From positions 1 through 33,171 of the forward strand of contig JAFTSN010000005.1 of assembly GCA_017467275.1 (NCBI GenBank): 33,171 bases of DNA. Direction: 5' to 3'. The stretch is from Clostridia bacterium (GTDB lineage Bacteria > Bacillota > Clostridia > Christensenellales > Borkfalkiaceae). Made by a program: the position numbers and the translations under genes. The notes beneath the pieces were generated by a model that had not been told where the DNA came from, did no database searches, and worked only from the letters and a program-made list of their open reading frames with translations. Of this stretch, positions 20,630 to 29,211 are shown in pieces (position 1 is the first letter of the stretch; every line of letters starts with the position of its first letter).

Positions 20630-20712
20630 TAAAAGCAAATAAACGTCAGATAAATAGCGCAATGGCTCAAAAATTTCGCGGTCGAAAATTAGCAGTCGAG
20701 AGTAATATTAAT

Positions 20713-21696
20713 ATGGAATTAGCGGAAATTTTCACAGATAATATGGTTTTTCAGGCAAACAAGCCGCTTCGCTTTTGGGGGCGAGGCAGTGGAAATATTA
20801 GTGTTACGTTGCATGATAAGACCTACAAGAAAGAATGCCTTGAGGGAAAATGGGTTATGGAATTACCCTCTCAATCTTACGGAGGTCCTTTCGATATTCT
20901 GTTGGAATTGCAAGGAGAGAAAACTGTTTTAAAAAATATTGCTTTCGGTGATGTCTTTCTTTGTGCGGGGCAATCGAATATGCAATTTACGATTGCTGAA
21001 GAAAAAGGTGCATGCACTATAATGGATAATAACCGCATTCGCTATTTCGTTTCGGATAGAATTGAACAGTACACTGGACAAAAAAGTGCCGATGGTTGGA
21101 AGATTTGCAAAAACGAGGAAGTGGGGACGTGGTCGGCTTTAGCTTTGCACATAGCTGAAAATTATCAGAAAAAGAAAAATGTATTTGTGGGGATAGTTGG
21201 TTGTTTTCAGGGGGCTTCTGTTATTAGAAGTTGGATTCCCGAAAAATATCTTGACGAAAGTGTTTATATATCCATGGAGGAGAGACATATCGACAGTATC
21301 AAGCCAAAATATTCGGCATGGAATAGCGATTCGATATTATATAAAAAAACCTTTTTGCCGATTACGCCGTTTTCTTTTAAAAGCGTAATCTGGTATCAAG
21401 GAGAAAGCAATACAACCGTTGCGGAGAGCAGAGTATATACGAGTTTGCTTTCGAAATTGATTTTTTCATGGAGAGAAGCCTTACGGGACGAGGAATTATC
21501 GTTTGTTATTGTGGAAATATGCGATTTTGACGAGCGAAATGACGAGGGTTGGCGATCGATTCAGAGGTGTCAGAAAACGGTAGGAAAAATTGTGCCGAAT
21601 GTGATAATCGTAACAAGCAAAGATGTTTGTGAACATAATCATATTCATCCTCAAAACAAGGAAAGACTGGCCGAAAAAATATTTTGTTTGCTGTAA
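20713..21696 (+). CDS. SGNH hydrolase, sialate O-acetylesterase-like
   Basis: A 327-residue enzyme expected to remove O-acetyl groups from sialic acid or other glycans. The SGNH blocks are clear: Gly-Gln-Ser-Asn-Met at 86-90 with nucleophile Ser88, Trp-Tyr-Gln-Gly-Glu-Ser-Asn at 227-233, and the catalytic-dyad region with His312 (His-Pro-Gln-Asn-Lys). A small beta domain (1-75) with the family opening Ile-Phe-Thr-Asp-Asn-Met-Val-Phe-Gln precedes the catalytic fold. Start at 20713 was chosen because it matches that opening; an ATG at 20662 has no ribosome site. There is no signal peptide, so it acts inside on imported sugar. The gene is visibly more AT-rich than its neighbours, suggesting separate acquisition. 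Confidence 0.88.
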   Translation: MELAEIFTDNMVFQANKPLRFWGRGSGNISVTLHDKTYKKECLEGKWVMELPSQSYGGPFDILLELQGEKTVLKNIAFGDVFLCAGQSNMQFTIAEEKGACTIMDNNRIRYFVSDRIEQYTGQKSADGWKICKNEEVGTWSALALHIAENYQKKKNVFVGIVGCFQGASVIRSWIPEKYLDESVYISMEERHIDSIKPKYSAWNSDSILYKKTFLPITPFSFKSVIWYQGESNTTVAESRVYTSLLSKLIFSWREALRDEELSFVIVEICDFDERNDEGWRSIQRCQKTVGKIVPNVIIVTSKDVCEHNHIHPQNKERLAEKIFCLL

Positions 21697-21915
21697 GCTT
21701 TTTAAATGAATTTTTTTAATGAGCACAGGAAGAAATAATGAGTTACCTTTGGAAATGTTGATGACGCTAGCGTTTACGAATGGCAATCTATAAGAGACGA
21801 AATTTTTTAATGTGGGAAAAATTATTTATTTTTAGTTTAGGTGCCCGAATAATAAAAAAGAAAAGTATTTATGCTTGAATACTTTTTTGATAAAATATTA
21901 TAAAAGGAGTAAATT
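21697..21915 (+). other. AT-rich intergenic stretch with terminator-like hairpin
   Basis: No gene is seen in these 219 bases. AAAAGTATT (21861-21869) pairs with AATACTTTT (21878-21886), followed by more T, giving an AT-rich terminator-like hairpin. A TTGAAT at 21875 with TATAAA at 21899 (18-base spacer) could be a weak promoter for the binding-protein gene. Partial termination here would set different levels for the binding protein and the permeases. Confidence 0.4.
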
Positions 21916-23832
21916 ATGAGAAAAAGATTGAAGAAAATTTCAGTGCTGTTGCTTTCAGCTTGTTTGTTCTTGCCTACGGTAGGTTGCGGGGGCATGAGTA
22001 GTGCTTCGGGCTCGAGTTTGAATTACCCCGATTACGGTTACGCAAACGCGGATTCCGATAGTTGGAAGCAAATCGAGGATCTGGATAAAACCGTTCAAGT
22101 GACTTGGTATGTCGACAGCTCGACTCTCACGGTCAGCAATGAGCTCATTGAAATAGTCAAAGACAAATTTAATATTGCGATCACGCCCAGAAAGCCTGTG
22201 AGTGACGATGGATCGGAGCTTTCTAGCTATATCATCAACAATACTCTACCCGATATTATAACCGTTTCCGATTATACAACGATTGTACAGCTTGGACAAC
22301 ACGAATACGTATATCCGTTGCAGGATCTTGCGGCGAAATACGCGCCATCGATGCTCGAGCGTATTCCTCAAGACCTTGTTGATTTTTGGGGCGATGCGAA
22401 CGGAAAAATCTACGGTTGGCCCGCAAACTTCTTTTCAAACGCCGATCTCGCTTCGCTCGAAAAGACGGGCAGTCATCTTATGTCCAATTACGGCTTGGTC
22501 GTACGAGAAGACTATTTAGAGGCGTATTTATCGGCTTATCCGTCGGCGGCGGATAGTGCAATGTCGCCGAGTGAGTTTATTTCTATGTGCGAATGGGTCA
22601 AGGACACGTATCATTTAGGAGACAATAACCCCACAGTGTGCCTTGAGAATTTCACCACCGATTCAACGACGGAGGGGAGCCGTGCGATTACCGCTTTGAG
22701 CGAATTTTTTGCCGTACCGCTAGAGGATAGCGAGGGGAATCTTACCTACCGTTGGGAGCAGGAGGAGATGAAAGAGGTCATGCTCTTTTTAAACGAGCTT
22801 TATAGAAAACGTCTCGTTATTTCGGGCAACCTTTCCGCGACCGCCGCGCAGGTGGGTAGCTATATCCAAAACGGTTTGCCCTTTGCCGTGGTGGGGGCAA
22901 CGCAGAACTATCAGTCCTATTTCCGAAATCTTTATATCAACACACTCAATTCTAAAGATTACGAGGAGCCTGTGAATTACGTTCCCATTGTGATTACCAA
23001 TGCGGCGGGAGATATGCCCGTTTTGGGAAATATAGCGGGGCGCGGAAACCGTCTCACCATGATCTCGGGGAATTGCGAACGCGTGGATCGCGTGATTAAG
23101 CTTTTTGATTGGCTGGTAAGCGAAGAGGGACATCGTGAGACCTATTTCGGGCAAGAGGGCGAGACCTACACAGTGGAAAAAGCAGTTGGAACGACGGAAA
23201 ACATTACCGTGAACGGCGAAAGCGTTTCCTATACCTATCCGTATGGGCAGATGAAGTGGACGGATTCCGCTTGGAATGCGTATCAGCACTATAATTTCAC
23301 CAAGCTTAAGATTCACACCTATTCGTATTTACATAATCCGCTCTATGCCTATCTTACGGACGCAACGGGTAAGGGTTACGGCTATATTACCATGGCGAAT
23401 TATATGAATTATAATCATAAGGCTGCTTATATGCCCTTGACTTATAATAAAATTCCATTCAAATTCAATCTTGATCCCAATCATTCGGACTATACAAAGA
23501 TGATTGCCCTCCAATCACAACTTGAGTTGCATTGGATACAGTATATTTCAAGAATCATTATGGCACCGACGGCGACGGAGGCGTCTTCATTATACGATAA
23601 AGCGCTTCAGGATGCGCAAAAGCAGGGAAGTGAATCGCTTCGGGCATTCCAAAACGCTTCTTTCCTTGCGTTGAAATCAAAAATGGGCTTGACGAACGCA
23701 TGGCCGCCGAATGTAGGCGAAATACCGACGACGATGCCGCTTCGCGGAGACAGAAGCTATGAGCTTGAGGTGCCCGCGAATGTGAACTATGAGTCGTATA
23801 ACGGCGGAAATAAGGTCTATACCGTCGATTGA
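21916..23832 (+). CDS. Large solute-binding lipoprotein of the sugar ABC importer
   Basis: A 638-residue extracellular binding protein. The signal has Arg/Lys at 2-7, a hydrophobic core and a lipobox ending Thr-Val-Gly-Cys24, so Cys24 should be lipidated. The mature part begins with a Ser/Gly linker, then the type of two-lobe fold found in LplA/YtcQ-like family 1 binding proteins. These are unusually long (500-650 residues) and pair with LplB/LplC-like permeases. The conserved Trp/Tyr-rich ligand region around Trp-Tyr-Val-Asp (about 59-62) and the Asn-Thr-Leu-Pro-Asp-Ile stretch are visible. Ribosome site AAAGGAG is strong. Together with the permeases it should capture a host-type oligosaccharide. 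Confidence 0.9.
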   Translation: MRKRLKKISVLLLSACLFLPTVGCGGMSSASGSSLNYPDYGYANADSDSWKQIEDLDKTVQVTWYVDSSTLTVSNELIEIVKDKFNIAITPRKPVSDDGSELSSYIINNTLPDIITVSDYTTIVQLGQHEYVYPLQDLAAKYAPSMLERIPQDLVDFWGDANGKIYGWPANFFSNADLASLEKTGSHLMSNYGLVVREDYLEAYLSAYPSAADSAMSPSEFISMCEWVKDTYHLGDNNPTVCLENFTTDSTTEGSRAITALSEFFAVPLEDSEGNLTYRWEQEEMKEVMLFLNELYRKRLVISGNLSATAAQVGSYIQNGLPFAVVGATQNYQSYFRNLYINTLNSKDYEEPVNYVPIVITNAAGDMPVLGNIAGRGNRLTMISGNCERVDRVIKLFDWLVSEEGHRETYFGQEGETYTVEKAVGTTENITVNGESVSYTYPYGQMKWTDSAWNAYQHYNFTKLKIHTYSYLHNPLYAYLTDATGKGYGYITMANYMNYNHKAAYMPLTYNKIPFKFNLDPNHSDYTKMIALQSQLELHWIQYISRIIMAPTATEASSLYDKALQDAQKQGSESLRAFQNASFLALKSKMGLTNAWPPNVGEIPTTMPLRGDRSYELEVPANVNYESYNGGNKVYTVD

Positions 23833-23864
23833 CGGAAAAAATAAATTTCAAAGGGAGAAAAAGC

Positions 23865-26800
23865 ATGAAAGTTTTCTTAAAAAAGGCGAAAGTACTTTTG
23901 TTTTTCGCGTTCTGTTTTGTTTTCGGTTTGGGAATTTGGTTTTCCGCTGTGCCCCAAAAAGCAGGGGCGGACGAGCCGACGCCCGTTGCCGTCACGAAAT
24001 GGGACGAGGGCGCGGTGTCCGTTTGGTACGGAAACTACAGCGGCTCGCAGATTGCGTGGTTCGATAGCGTTCAGTTTACGAGAAACGGCGCGGTAGGCGC
24101 GCATTCGGGTATTCAGCTCAACGGAATCGATTATACATTTACGCAAGAAGAACTTGCGACGAAAAGTTTGTTTATCCGTTTGAGTTCGGTGTCGCAACAG
24201 CCCGTGATGTACGTGCGTTTAAAACGCGATAGCAGCACGGAGATGTATCCGATTGCAACGCTTACGGACGTTCGCTTGATCCATGCGGGCGCAAACGGCG
24301 GCGGGGGCGCATGGCGTGTGGAGCAGGCGACGACCGCTACCAATACGATCAAGCTCACGCAGGCGACCTCAAATGTCACGACGGCGGGACAGTATGCGTA
24401 TTATAGCTTTAGCGGATATCTCGTTATGCCGCTCACGCAATTCAATACATCCGCGCTGACCGAGGGGTTTAAGCTTACAGATATCAGTATCTACGGCTTT
24501 GACAACGGAAACTTTGTCCGTGTGAACGCGGGCGAGGTCTATGTCGGCGATACGGCGTCTGCGACGATCGGCGGAACATTTGATCCCGCTGCGGCAAATG
24601 CGGGAACGACGAAGATTTATACGCCGACGACGAACAATTTCTCGGTGTATAACAAAGCCGACAACACGACGGTAAAACACGTAAAGAAAGGTACGACCAC
24701 GTTAAGCCGCTACTATTCGGGTACGGCGTATGCGGACACGAATATATATCTGACCTCACCGAAGAGTCTGATCAAATCGGACGATAGCGGGAGATATATC
24801 GATACGGACGAGGTAAAAGGCATCACGCTGACGGTGGATAACACGAACGGCGGGGATATCAAGGGCTTACAGCTTCGTGTTTACGACTATCTGACGGCGC
24901 CGAGCTCGGGCTCGAATTTCCGTTATTTGTTTGATAAAAGCAAGGCTTACGTTTTGAAAGACGGAACGGACGTTTGGACGACGCAACAGGCGAACATGAT
25001 TCCCGCGGGCTTTAAGGGAAAGATTTATCTTGCGTTCGATACGACGACTTTCAGCTATGTGAATGGCACGATAAATGCTCTGACCTCGTCGAATAAGCTC
25101 AACCCCGTTTTACGACTCTACTTGAATCAAGTGAGCACGGACGCGGTAATTATTTCCGATTTCGGCATGGTGACGGGCGACGTTCCTCAAGTCACGTTGG
25201 AAAAGGGAGAAAACGTCTCTGAAATGACGCTTTCCGCGCCCTATCTGATAGACGGGAATAAGGTCAGCGTGAAAGCGACGGCGGCGGAGCATTACCGCGT
25301 AAGCTCGGTCAAGATCAATGGTACGCCGATTGACGCCGCCGCGCTTGAGGCGATCGTTTCCGAAAACGGCTATTCGTTTACGGCGAGCGCGGATACGTCG
25401 GTTTTGGTGGAGGCTTCGCCTGTGGATTACTCGGTGAAATACGATTTGGATGGCGGCACGCTCTCCGAGGAGAATGCGGCAAGCTTCAACGTGACGAGCG
25501 ATATCGCACTCGGTTCGCCCTCTAAGCTCGGATACGTGTTTACGGGCTGGTACGTGGTTTCGGAGGGGAGCGTTACAAGCCGCTCGGTTTCCCGTCTCGA
25601 CGATTCTGTTTTGGACGCGTTAGAGAACGGTAAGCTTACTTTAAAAGCCGTTTATACGCAAAAGACGACGTATACCGCCACCGCAGAGTCTGTTTCGGGT
25701 GGTAAGATCAGCTTTGACCCTGCGAGCGGTACCGTGATTGAGGATATGTCCTGTACGGTATATTTCCGCCCTGACCGCTATCATAAGCTGGTTTCCGCAA
25801 GCATCAACGGTCAGGATGTGACCGACGAGCTTGTAGACGGAGCGTATACCGTTTCGAGCGTGACGCAAAATATTACTGCGGACGCGGAGTTTGCTTCTTA
25901 CGATACGATCGCGTTGACGGCGGACAGAATCAATGTTTGGAACTATGCCTATTCGGGGAGCTTCTATTCCGCAATCGACGGCGTGAGTTATGAAAAGAAT
26001 ATTCTTGTGAACGGCGTCTCGGGCGTCACTTTAAAGACGGAGTCCGTGGCGATCCCTTCAAACGGCGTAATCGATATGGAGATCCACGTGCCCTCGGGCT
26101 CGCAAAAGCTTTCCTTCCTCTTTAAGGTCGGGGAGAGCGCGCTTTCTTTGAAAGACGGTGAAGAAGTCTCGTTCAAAGGGGTAAACGGCGAAGAAAAAAC
26201 GCTTTTGATCGAAAACGGGAAGCTTACGCTTGCGACGACCGCAGTCCGTGAAACGGGAGCTTGGTATTATCTGGGGTGTCTCGGTACGCTTTCCGTGCCC
26301 GTTTCCGCATTGGACGGCGAAGCGGTAGGGGACTTAAAAGAAGTGACCGTCTTTTCAACGGGCACCGCCGATAACGCGTTCCGCTACACGGTCGGGGAAA
26401 TCTCCGTGGGAGAAACGGCGGTTCGCCAAGCGGACGGGGAATACTCCGTTTACGATCCCGACGGGATCTTAACGGACGGCGATGTTACGGTCGGCTACGT
26501 GAAAGCGGGGGAATTGACCGTTTCGCAGAACATGACCTACAATGCGACTACGGAAAAATACAGCTATGCAAACGGGCATATTTATTTCAGCTTGCCCGAG
26601 GAGACCTATCATACGGAGAACGTGAACGGTACGGATTACGTCTATGCCGATCTTAACGAGATCAAGGGGATATCTTTCCGCGTGAAAAACGAGAGCTCTG
26701 TCGCTACGGCGGGTCTGTTCTTCTACGTTTACGATTATATCTCGGGTTCGCCCGGGACCTATGCCACGGGCAGATCGACGATTTCAACGAGTCAGTGCAT

Positions 26801-27605
26801 TATGATCTCGGATGACGGTGTGATCAATAATAAGGCAGATCCGACTAAAATCCCCGCAGGCTTCTCCGGCGAAATTATTTTGCCGTTCACGGCAGAGGTG
26901 TTCAAAAACCAGCCAAATGAATTCCCCTCAAAGATCAAGCCCATTGTTCATCTTACGGTAAACACGGTCAATGAAAAATCGGTGATTCTCGAGGACGTTA
27001 CAGTACATTTGAACGAGGGCGTGTGGGCGACGCATAACGTTGATGTCACAGTCACGAGCGGCGGAAACGTGCAGTTAAATACTCCTTCGGTTTTGCATGG
27101 CGGCACGGCAACGGTTACCGTGAGTCCGAGTAAGGGCTATAATATCGTTTCTTGCGTATATTATGATAATCAACTTACGCAGCACGCGTTCGAGCTTGAC
27201 GAAAACGGTACTTTCACACTTGAAAATATCACGGGAGACGTTTCTTTTAGCGTGACGTTTGAGGCGATCGAGTACAGCGTGAAGTATGAACTCAATGGGG
27301 GCGAGAATAACGTGGCGAATCCGACCACGTACTACGTTTACAGCGCAAACGCGATCCTTGCCGATCCCACGAGAAAGGGCTATAAATTTGCGGGCTGGTA
27401 CACCGATGCGGAATTTAAAAACGCCGTTTCCGTTCTCGCAAAGGGCACAACGGGCGACGTGACGCTGTATGCGAAATGGGAAAAGACGAGCTCCAAGGGC
27501 TGCTCTGGTTCGACAAACGCCTTTGCGGGAATTATGGCGATCTGCGCGGTTGCAGGCGTTGCGATCGCTTTGAAAAAACGGAGAGATTTGCATGAAGAAA
27601 ATTAA
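23865..27605 (+). CDS. Large surface protein with duplicated module and Listeria-Bacteroides repeats
   Basis: A 1246-residue exported protein. A signal peptide (1 to about 35, ending Lys-Ala-Gly-Ala-Asp) precedes a first long module (about 50-600) and a second copy (about 690-1210). Each copy has beta-sandwich-like segments opening Val-Trp-x(3)-Tyr-Ser-Gly-Ser. A second domain has Lys-Gly-Ile-x-(Leu/Phe) and Ile-Pro-Ala-Gly-Phe-x-Gly. A third, short repeat resembles bacterial repeat domains. Each copy closes with a Listeria-Bacteroides (Flg_new) repeat starting Tyr-Ser-Val-Lys-Tyr at 522 and 1137. The C-terminus is Lys-Gly-Cys-Ser-Gly, a hydrophobic helix and Lys-Lys-Arg-Arg. Start 23865 has GGGAG upstream; the earlier ATG lacks a signal sequence. 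The beta domains may bind glycans (inference). It overlaps the sialidase gene by 14 bases. Confidence 0.82.
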   Translation: MKVFLKKAKVLLFFAFCFVFGLGIWFSAVPQKAGADEPTPVAVTKWDEGAVSVWYGNYSGSQIAWFDSVQFTRNGAVGAHSGIQLNGIDYTFTQEELATKSLFIRLSSVSQQPVMYVRLKRDSSTEMYPIATLTDVRLIHAGANGGGGAWRVEQATTATNTIKLTQATSNVTTAGQYAYYSFSGYLVMPLTQFNTSALTEGFKLTDISIYGFDNGNFVRVNAGEVYVGDTASATIGGTFDPAAANAGTTKIYTPTTNNFSVYNKADNTTVKHVKKGTTTLSRYYSGTAYADTNIYLTSPKSLIKSDDSGRYIDTDEVKGITLTVDNTNGGDIKGLQLRVYDYLTAPSSGSNFRYLFDKSKAYVLKDGTDVWTTQQANMIPAGFKGKIYLAFDTTTFSYVNGTINALTSSNKLNPVLRLYLNQVSTDAVIISDFGMVTGDVPQVTLEKGENVSEMTLSAPYLIDGNKVSVKATAAEHYRVSSVKINGTPIDAAALEAIVSENGYSFTASADTSVLVEASPVDYSVKYDLDGGTLSEENAASFNVTSDIALGSPSKLGYVFTGWYVVSEGSVTSRSVSRLDDSVLDALENGKLTLKAVYTQKTTYTATAESVSGGKISFDPASGTVIEDMSCTVYFRPDRYHKLVSASINGQDVTDELVDGAYTVSSVTQNITADAEFASYDTIALTADRINVWNYAYSGSFYSAIDGVSYEKNILVNGVSGVTLKTESVAIPSNGVIDMEIHVPSGSQKLSFLFKVGESALSLKDGEEVSFKGVNGEEKTLLIENGKLTLATTAVRETGAWYYLGCLGTLSVPVSALDGEAVGDLKEVTVFSTGTADNAFRYTVGEISVGETAVRQADGEYSVYDPDGILTDGDVTVGYVKAGELTVSQNMTYNATTEKYSYANGHIYFSLPEETYHTENVNGTDYVYADLNEIKGISFRVKNESSVATAGLFFYVYDYISGSPGTYATGRSTISTSQCIMISDDGVINNKADPTKIPAGFSGEIILPFTAEVFKNQPNEFPSKIKPIVHLTVNTVNEKSVILEDVTVHLNEGVWATHNVDVTVTSGGNVQLNTPSVLHGGTATVTVSPSKGYNIVSCVYYDNQLTQHAFELDENGTFTLENITGDVSFSVTFEAIEYSVKYELNGGENNVANPTTYYVYSANAILADPTRKGYKFAGWYTDAEFKNAVSVLAKGTTGDVTLYAKWEKTSSKGCSGSTNAFAGIMAICAVAGVAIALKKRRDLHEEN

Positions 27606-29211
27606 GTATTGGATTCTTTGTCTGTTGATGCTTGCGGTTATTCCGTGCGCTATGCCAAGAACGTCGGCACAGGCTAAAATGGTTGCACCATTGCCCGATA
27701 ACTATAAGGGAACGGGAGAGTCCTCCAACTCTCCCGCCGTGGTGCTCCGCGCCGACGAAAAACTTCTTGAAACGCCGATTGACGAGGCGGAGGAGGTGGC
27801 GGGCGAGACCTATTCTCCGTCCGATCGGAAATATGCGGGAATGCCGAGCATTGCCCGCACGGGAAACAGACTTTGGGCAACCTGGCGAAGCGGTTATACG
27901 TGGGAGGGAAAGTATAATTATTTCCCCATCGTATATAGTGAAGACGACGGCGAGACATGGGTGGATCCCTATTTTATCGTCGATCATCCCGATGCCAAGG
28001 GGAGCGGAATCGGCGTGGGAACGCCCGAGCTTTGGACGGATCCCGACGGAAACTTATGGCTCTTCTACACGACGGGCGGCGTTTGGGCTATTAAATTTAC
28101 GGGTGCAGACGGCGACGTTTCAAAGATTACTTGGGCGACGAGCCATATCATCTACGAGCACCTGATCGCCAAAAAACCTACGGTGATTAAGAATGCCGAG
28201 GGGCAAGAAGAATGGATGGTAATTTGTTACAGCACCTCTAATGCGGGCTTGGGGCTTACGTCTACGGCGGCGTTCGTTTCGACGGACAAAGGTGAATCTT
28301 GGACGGAGCGCGGCAGAGCGTTCACGGATGCGACGAACCTTCGTAAATACGCCGAAGCAAACGTCTACCAGACCTCGGACGGTACACTTTATCAAGTTTG
28401 CCGTCTTGACGGTGGCGGCGGGGGATTGGAGCGTTCCGCGTCCTATGATTACGGCAAGACGTGGTCATCGTTCGAGAGATATCTTGGAGAGCCCTTTTCA
28501 GGACCTGCCTCCAAGCCGCATTATCTCTCTTTGGGCGATGGCAAATTGTTGGCGATCAATCATGCGAGCGAAACCTCGCGCACTGCGCTCACGGCATATC
28601 TTTCCGAGGACGACGGAAAAACCTGGCAATATAAGCTTCTCTTGGATGACAGAGAGGACGTTTCCTATCCCGACGTGGCGTATGAGAGAGGAAAGATATA
28701 TATTGTCTACGACAGAGACCGTGCGGGCGCGCAGGAAATTAGGCTTGCGCGGATTACCGTGGAGGATATCAAGGCGGGGAAGCTCGTTTCGGATTCTTCG
28801 GCGCTTCGGTTGCGGCTCTGGCAAAATTCCGAGCTAAAGGATATTGTCTCCGTGCAGGAGGAATTGCCCGAGGTGCTTTCGGTGGCGCTTGGAGCAAAGC
28901 GCGAGGCGGCGCTAAAGAGTCTGCCTACCACTCTTCATGTGACCGATGAGGACGGAACGGTTTACACGCTAACAGGGAGCTGGTATTTGCCCGTCAGTTT
29001 CAGCACAGAAAAGGCGGCGAGTTATACGGCGCAGTTCCGTACTTCCGCGCTTCCCGAGAGCTTGCAGGACGCTTACGGTAAACTGGTTGTGACGGTTTTA
29101 ACAAAGAAAGAGGATAAGGGCTGTTCGGGTGCATTGACGGGACTTTCCGCTATTGCGGGGATTCTTCTTTTGGGCGCGGCTCTTTTGTGGAAAAAACGGA
29201 GTAAGATATGA
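27592..29211 (+). CDS. Secreted BNR/Asp-box sialidase-like protein
   Basis: A 539-residue exported beta-propeller protein, probably an exo-alpha-sialidase or relative. The signal peptide is residues 1 to about 28 (Thr-Ser-Ala-Gln-Ala-Lys). Four Asp boxes (Ser-x-Asp-x-Gly-x-(T/S)-Trp) are visible: Ser-Glu-Asp-Asp-Gly-Glu-Thr-Trp, Ser-Thr-Asp-Lys-Gly-Glu-Ser-Trp, Ser-Tyr-Asp-Tyr-Gly-Lys-Thr-Trp and Ser-Glu-Asp-Asp-Gly-Lys-Thr-Trp. Arg residues after Ala-Thr-Trp and the late Ser-Tyr-Pro-Asp-Val-Ala-Tyr stretch could form part of the sialidase site, but I cannot confirm a complete Arg triad. After the propeller comes a small beta domain (about 420-505) and the same C-terminus as the preceding protein: Lys-Gly-Cys-Ser-Gly, helix, Lys-Lys-Arg. 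It is translationally coupled to both neighbours by overlaps. Confidence 0.82.
   Translation: MKKIKYWILCLLMLAVIPCAMPRTSAQAKMVAPLPDNYKGTGESSNSPAVVLRADEKLLETPIDEAEEVAGETYSPSDRKYAGMPSIARTGNRLWATWRSGYTWEGKYNYFPIVYSEDDGETWVDPYFIVDHPDAKGSGIGVGTPELWTDPDGNLWLFYTTGGVWAIKFTGADGDVSKITWATSHIIYEHLIAKKPTVIKNAEGQEEWMVICYSTSNAGLGLTSTAAFVSTDKGESWTERGRAFTDATNLRKYAEANVYQTSDGTLYQVCRLDGGGGGLERSASYDYGKTWSSFERYLGEPFSGPASKPHYLSLGDGKLLAINHASETSRTALTAYLSEDDGKTWQYKLLLDDREDVSYPDVAYERGKIYIVYDRDRAGAQEIRLARITVEDIKAGKLVSDSSALRLRLWQNSELKDIVSVQEELPEVLSVALGAKREAALKSLPTTLHVTDEDGTVYTLTGSWYLPVSFSTEKAASYTAQFRTSALPESLQDAYGKLVVTVLTKKEDKGCSGALTGLSAIAGILLLGAALLWKKRSKI

Noticed and set aside
23829-23864. Earlier ATG for the large surface protein
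   Set aside because: It overlaps the preceding stop, lacks a ribosome site and would bury the signal peptide behind 12 charged residues.
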